DNA from: Bacteroides fragilis
Lineage (GTDB): Bacteria; Bacteroidota; Bacteroidia; Bacteroidales; DTGW01
Direction: 5' to 3'
Assembly (NCBI GenBank): GCA_945889005.1
Contig: CAMDBI010000002.1
Span: 1 to 64,000, forward strand
Length of the DNA: 64,000 bases
Below the pieces are notes generated by a model. The model saw nothing but the letters and a program-made list of their open reading frames with translations. It made no database searches and was not told where the DNA came from. A program made the translations under genes and the position numbers. This document shows positions 62,101 to 64,000 of the stretch, one piece after another (within the stretch, counting starts at the first letter, position 1; the number at the start of each line of letters is the position of its first letter).

Positions 62101-63603
62101 TTTTATGAGTTTAAGTACCAGTGTGCTTTTGGGTATGTCCGACGAAAATTCACCCACTTTATAGGTTTGCCCTCTGTATTTATACTCATAAGCAACAGCC
62201 ACTATTTCATCGGCATTGAGCGATGTGTTTAGCGATATAAACCCGAGCTCTTTGTTGTAGGTGTATTCTCGTTCGGGAGTCAACTTGCGTGCGCTTTCTA
62301 CTTTTTCAAAGTCGCGACCTTCAACATATTTCATGCTTTTTAACATGGAGGAAATTTTCCCATATTCTCTTATATCGTTGTTGGCTATAACCGACGAGTA
62401 AATGTTATTGACTTTATTGTCTGGCACTTCAGAATTGTATACATTAACATTTACCGAATCGCGATTGCGTTGTAGGTATCCTTCCTTGTTTTCGCCCAAA
62501 TCCATAAAGGCAACAATATCCCTGTTTTCGATAAAGTTGCTGTTTTTGTTGGTAACCCAAACCTCCATTTTCTCAATTACGACACCCGACTGTAAAAGAG
62601 GGAGGTTTGAAAGAGCATTGTCGTAATTTTCGGCAAAATGTTGCGACAAGAAAAAGTGCTTGTTGGCATCGTAATCGTCGGCATTTATTTCGAAATCGCT
62701 AACCTGTGCCCCGCCTTGAATAGATATTGATTTCGATTCGCTTCGTTGTTGCGATAGAACGGTGCTAACAAAGAGTTTGCCAAATTGCAGCTCTGTTTTG
62801 ACCCCAAACAAACTCTGGCTACCCGATATGAGCGATCCCGACAATGGCAAGCTTACATCGCCCAATTCAATTTTTTTAATAATCTCGTCCTCGTCGCCCG
62901 CGTACGACAGGTTGGTTTTGTTTTCGAACTCAAACATAGCATCGGTATTGTACGATATGCCTAGTTTTACGCGTTCACCAATGCTGCCTTCGACATTCAT
63001 TTGTATGCGCATGTCGAAATTGAAAGAGGTCAAGGTACGAAGCTTTGGCGAAACTTGTGGGTTGTCGGTAGTGGCAATATTGACGCCAAATATCAGTTCT
63101 GCTTGTCCTTTAGGTACAATGTTTATGGTATTTCCGCCAAATATTTTATCGAAAGTTTCGCCGCCAATATTAAAGCTCGAGCGTAGTCCTCTTTGACCAC
63201 CTGCAGCACGACCTGTGGCTTGTTCGCGCCAGTAGTCCTGAACCGATCTGTTGAGCTCATATTTGCGATACTCTTTGAGCGACATTGACCATGGGTAGCG
63301 GTAATGTAAACCTCCAATTTTGTTTTCGATTACATATTCTCGATTTTCCGGGTCGTATTGAACATCGGATTTGAAATTGGTAGGATTGAGCAATTGAACT
63401 CCTTCCGGGTCTTTTATAGCACCGGTTGCAACTTTGGGCTCTTTGCGAAGTTTGAAATTGGCATTATATTCTTTTGTCGAATCAATGTTATCGACCTGAT
63501 CTTGTCCCGAAAAGCTGCTGTACGAGGCTTTTGACTCGATTAACAGTGCACTTAACGAAAACAATATGCTAAGCAAAAATATATTTCTCGCGAAACGGAT
63601 CAA
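56110..63603 (-). CDS. sprA: Type IX secretion outer-membrane translocon SprA (Sov)
   Basis: 2497 residues, the size of SprA/Sov, the giant 36-strand barrel through which T9SS cargo leaves; required for gliding in flavobacteria. Signal peptide at 1-27 (NIFLLSILFSLSALLIESKAS). Early region GGQRGLRSSFNIGGETFDKIFGG in parts, repeated aromatic strand patterns and domain NPYPNDGLSKSGEIWVNELRL are SprA-like; the C-terminus ends in a barrel strand (IGFNLRYSLTE). Directly downstream of ruvA, an order I recall from other Bacteroidota. It would export the sorting-domain protein at 18347. Confidence 0.94.
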   Translation of the reverse strand: MIRFARNIFLLSILFSLSALLIESKASYSSFSGQDQVDNIDSTKEYNANFKLRKEPKVATGAIKDPEGVQLLNPTNFKSDVQYDPENREYVIENKIGGLHYRYPWSMSLKEYRKYELNRSVQDYWREQATGRAAGGQRGLRSSFNIGGETFDKIFGGNTINIVPKGQAELIFGVNIATTDNPQVSPKLRTLTSFNFDMRIQMNVEGSIGERVKLGISYNTDAMFEFENKTNLSYAGDEDEIIKKIELGDVSLPLSGSLISGSQSLFGVKTELQFGKLFVSTVLSQQRSESKSISIQGGAQVSDFEINADDYDANKHFFLSQHFAENYDNALSNLPLLQSGVVIEKMEVWVTNKNSNFIENRDIVAFMDLGENKEGYLQRNRDSVNVNVYNSEVPDNKVNNIYSSVIANNDIREYGKISSMLKSMKYVEGRDFEKVESARKLTPEREYTYNKELGFISLNTSLNADEIVAVAYEYKYRGQTYKVGEFSSDIPKSTLVLKLIKGTNLSPRYAKAWNLMMKNIYSINAYQVSREDFTLDVLYRYDKKGIDIAYLPEPTVLEKKQLISVMNLDNTNSQLDPYPDGRFDFIEGRTILADNGRIIFPMKEPFGRTLFKRIENIDNTLDSLKITPYLYQELYDSTQTKARLVAEKNKYKIKGTYKSSMSSEIYLNAMNVPKGSVKVTQGGNLLIENVDYTVDYSLGTVKILNQGLLNSGQKIDISLESQSMFNIMQKTLIGTHLDYRFSENFNLGATILRLNETALTKKVNIGDEPISNIIWGLNGTYRTEWQYLTTLIDKLPLIQTKEVSTLTLSGEFAQLVPGTSKSIDKNGVAYIDDFESSETSISLHHWTEWKLAGTPHSFPEGKLISDFNFSKNRARLAWYHVDPLFVRNDSYTPKHLYNSAQQKSHYVREVYEQEIFPDRYSQNNISTSLQLLNLAFYPNEKGPYNYDTNLDTDGTLKDPETRWGGIMRELTTNDFESANVEYLEFWLMDPFVEDSGINNGELYFNFGNISEDIMRDSRKSFENGLPSSSQLENQLETSIWGKIPVSSSKQPSFGDNNASRKLQDVGLDGVNNVQENEIFEQYVNDLTALNLESSAYQKLINDPSSDDFHYFRGSDYDNDETSILDRYKYYNNMEGNSRTSEQSTESYPTTGTTTPDTEDINGDNTLNENESYYEYKVDIDPLELQIGKNFITDKVTSRVKGNPKDVDWYQFKIPLNQYKSIVGDIDDFKSIRFARIYLKGFSKRVILRFASIDLVRSEWRKYEASLAEAGEGLSAQTPNAGFDVLAVNLEENATKQPVNYILPPGIDRINDPYDQGQRPLNEQSMVLRVDNLGEGDSRSVFKTASLDMRQYKKLKMAIHAEMRNEEPLNNNDLSVFVRFGSDYKNNYYEYEIPLEVTPDGFYNKNSDVDKKKVWPLSNNLELDLEELLELKQKRNDAMRRTNSSVTLQTVFSQSHEVSINNKIKKNKITVCGNPSMSNIRTIMIGVRNPNGNLNPYPNDGLSKSGEIWVNELRLTDFSDFGGWAANARAQLKMADFALISLAGSKSTPGFGSIEQKINERSKEDATQYDATANVELGKFFPEKAQVKVPMFTSYSVTDVRPQYNPFDPDIPLDIALKVLEDNKENDKSEELLKNSRDYSERRSLNFSNVKVNKFSKTPMPYDPGNLSVSWGYNDLYAYNPTIEFNRMKNNRLGLNYLYNLRPKNLRPLSSVGILNNNALSIIRDFNFYYLPSMFSFTSDVNRTVRITQLRNQDFNASKTDNNPQSNNEFVMPISFEENYMWNRMYDLNFDLAQSLRFNFQASVNDRIFEKVEDEKDNSQKIADYNKKQYYNRLLTKERVSVIYKHNFNLNYNVPINKLPLLSWTSATASYGGSYEWNKAPEIKPIKNPENDSLESINLGNTIQNTNNITLSGQANLSTIYSNIDFIRRVTEKPVKSQFGPKKTKDEVYEVEILSMRANRPKTINHRLGTEDVKVIVTDASGALVEGKYDILSDSKVSFTPTADVKNAKVRVEGKVEIKDNILKTIARHTVNMLIGVKNVQLSYTITGATTLPGYKNDINYFGSKKGPIDGLAPGLKFISGIRKTGYFKEFADNELIEKDTNIVSPILYVNGKNINARSSIEPFESLRIELTATHSKTENTEEYFSFSRDLNGKIIDFDHNYMQQKHRVNGNFSMSVISLMSFEKLTSNTNYVSSSFKTFRDSRPEIRDEIIRKRIEKTGEDNSDDSISIGYNESSQWVLIPAFLKTYTTNKNTQLDLFPSYTQMRPNWRASFDGLSKLPIIEEYFTSVTLDHAYSCNYSIGSYISNSDYTFLSKEHDYPSKTNISGTYIPKYEVSSVSITEQFSPLIGVDMSWKNGFTSRFEYRTNRSMNLTLTNNQITDTWGKSYVVGMGYRFAEVPLTFITGQGGQQIKSDLDLKANVSINDEVTMLRKIDENNQEDINAGTQSIAIEFTGDYMLSDKLNFQFFYNQQITNPHLKNRFHQSDIKIGFNLRYSLTE

Positions 63604-63619
63604 TTCTTTCTGGGTTAAA

Positions 63620-64000
63620 TTACAATACTTTCAATGCTTGTTTCACTATCTCTTCAACTGTAAGGCTTTTGTTATCTTTAGTAATTTGCTCCAATGCCTT
63701 TTGAACATTGTTTCGGGCAAAGCCTAACATTACCAATGCAGATAACGCTTCATCGCGCAAAGTATTGTTTTGTACAACAGAAATTTTATTTTCAAGTTGT
63801 ATTTTATTCACTTTATCTCTCAATTCTACAATCATTCGTTGGGCAGTTTTCAAACCAATACCTTTAACTCCCTGAAGCATTTTAACATTCTCGTGGGCAA
63901 TTGCAGAGGCCAACTCGTCGGGTGTGAGCGACGACAGTATGATTCGGGCTGTATTAGCACCAATGCCCGATACCGAAATCAGCAAACGAAAAAGTTCTCG
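63620..64000 (-). CDS. ruvA: Holliday junction helicase subunit RuvA, 3' part
   Basis: C-terminal about 126 residues; the frame is open to the window edge, so the N-terminal OB domain lies outside. Two helix-hairpin-helix motifs (ISVSGIGANTARIIL and VKGIGLKTAQRMIVEL) and the C-terminal domain III (ALSALVMLGFARNNVQKAL) that binds RuvB. Ends 16 bases before sprA, so the two are likely cotranscribed. Confidence 0.94.
   Translation of the reverse strand, partial: RELFRLLISVSGIGANTARIILSSLTPDELASAIAHENVKMLQGVKGIGLKTAQRMIVELRDKVNKIQLENKISVVQNNTLRDEALSALVMLGFARNNVQKALEQITKDNKSLTVEEIVKQALKVL

Overview
The window is a chromosomal segment of a Bacteroidota bacterium. Several independent signs agree. 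It holds the type IX secretion translocon SprA, a protein with a gliding/T9SS type B C-terminal sorting domain, many gene starts preceded by the Bacteroidota -7 box TAnnTTTG, an almost complete lack of strong Shine-Dalgarno sites, a GDP-L-fucose synthase with the insertion typical of that phylum, and best matches by family to Bacteroidota enzymes. Base composition is AT-rich and even. I see no phage, conjugative element, CRISPR array or rRNA. There are two tRNA genes (Arg-CCG, His-GTG).

Layout. 0-3.6 kb: end of a surface-polysaccharide cluster (DegT aminotransferase, WbpD-like acetyltransferase, GDP-fucose synthase) followed by ispD. 3.6-4.6 kb: DUF2807 protein and a small unknown. 4.8-13.8 kb: TetR regulator, TolC, membrane fusion protein and RND pump as one efflux operon, closed by a terminator, then an ABC-2 exporter pair. 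14.1-18.1 kb: Fic protein, then a reverse-strand thyA-lipA-lipB-folA group. 18.3-23.2 kb: PKD/T9SS cargo protein, small RHH-like protein, asparaginase, TatD nuclease, dprA. 23.3-32.3 kb: housekeeping (miaB, cytidylate-kinase-like, aspS, SDR, chemoreceptor, dnaG, YkgJ-like). 32.4-39.4 kb: an aspartokinase of the Ask_Ect-like kind, a sensor kinase/response regulator pair, leuS. 39.4-48.8 kb: membrane protein, tRNA-Arg, nspC, then an accessory stretch with HigBA and MNT/HEPN toxin-antitoxin pairs, TerB-like and BRO-N proteins, ygiQ, purM and tRNA-His. 48.8-54.6 kb: outer-membrane protein, GT39 transferase, flippase, Tat-exported GH1 glucosidase. 54.9-64 kb: prfB with its programmed +1 frameshift, the 2497-residue sprA, and the 3' part of ruvA cut by the window end.

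The most unusual feature is not a gene. At least fifteen intergenic gaps are filled with degenerate short tandem arrays, mostly of 7-nt period, belonging to about six word families. They begin in or within a few bases of the stop codon of the upstream gene. They also follow an orientation rule: each family is in one orientation just after stop codons and in the reverse complement just before start codons, so that several gaps form long inverted repeats. In two genes (ispD, ygiQ) the array has run into the start of the coding sequence. Two short palindromic elements with terminal inverted repeats (52.97-53.10 kb and 54.59-54.71 kb) are also present, the second inserted inside one of these arrays. 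All function statements are from sequence reading alone; no database search was run.
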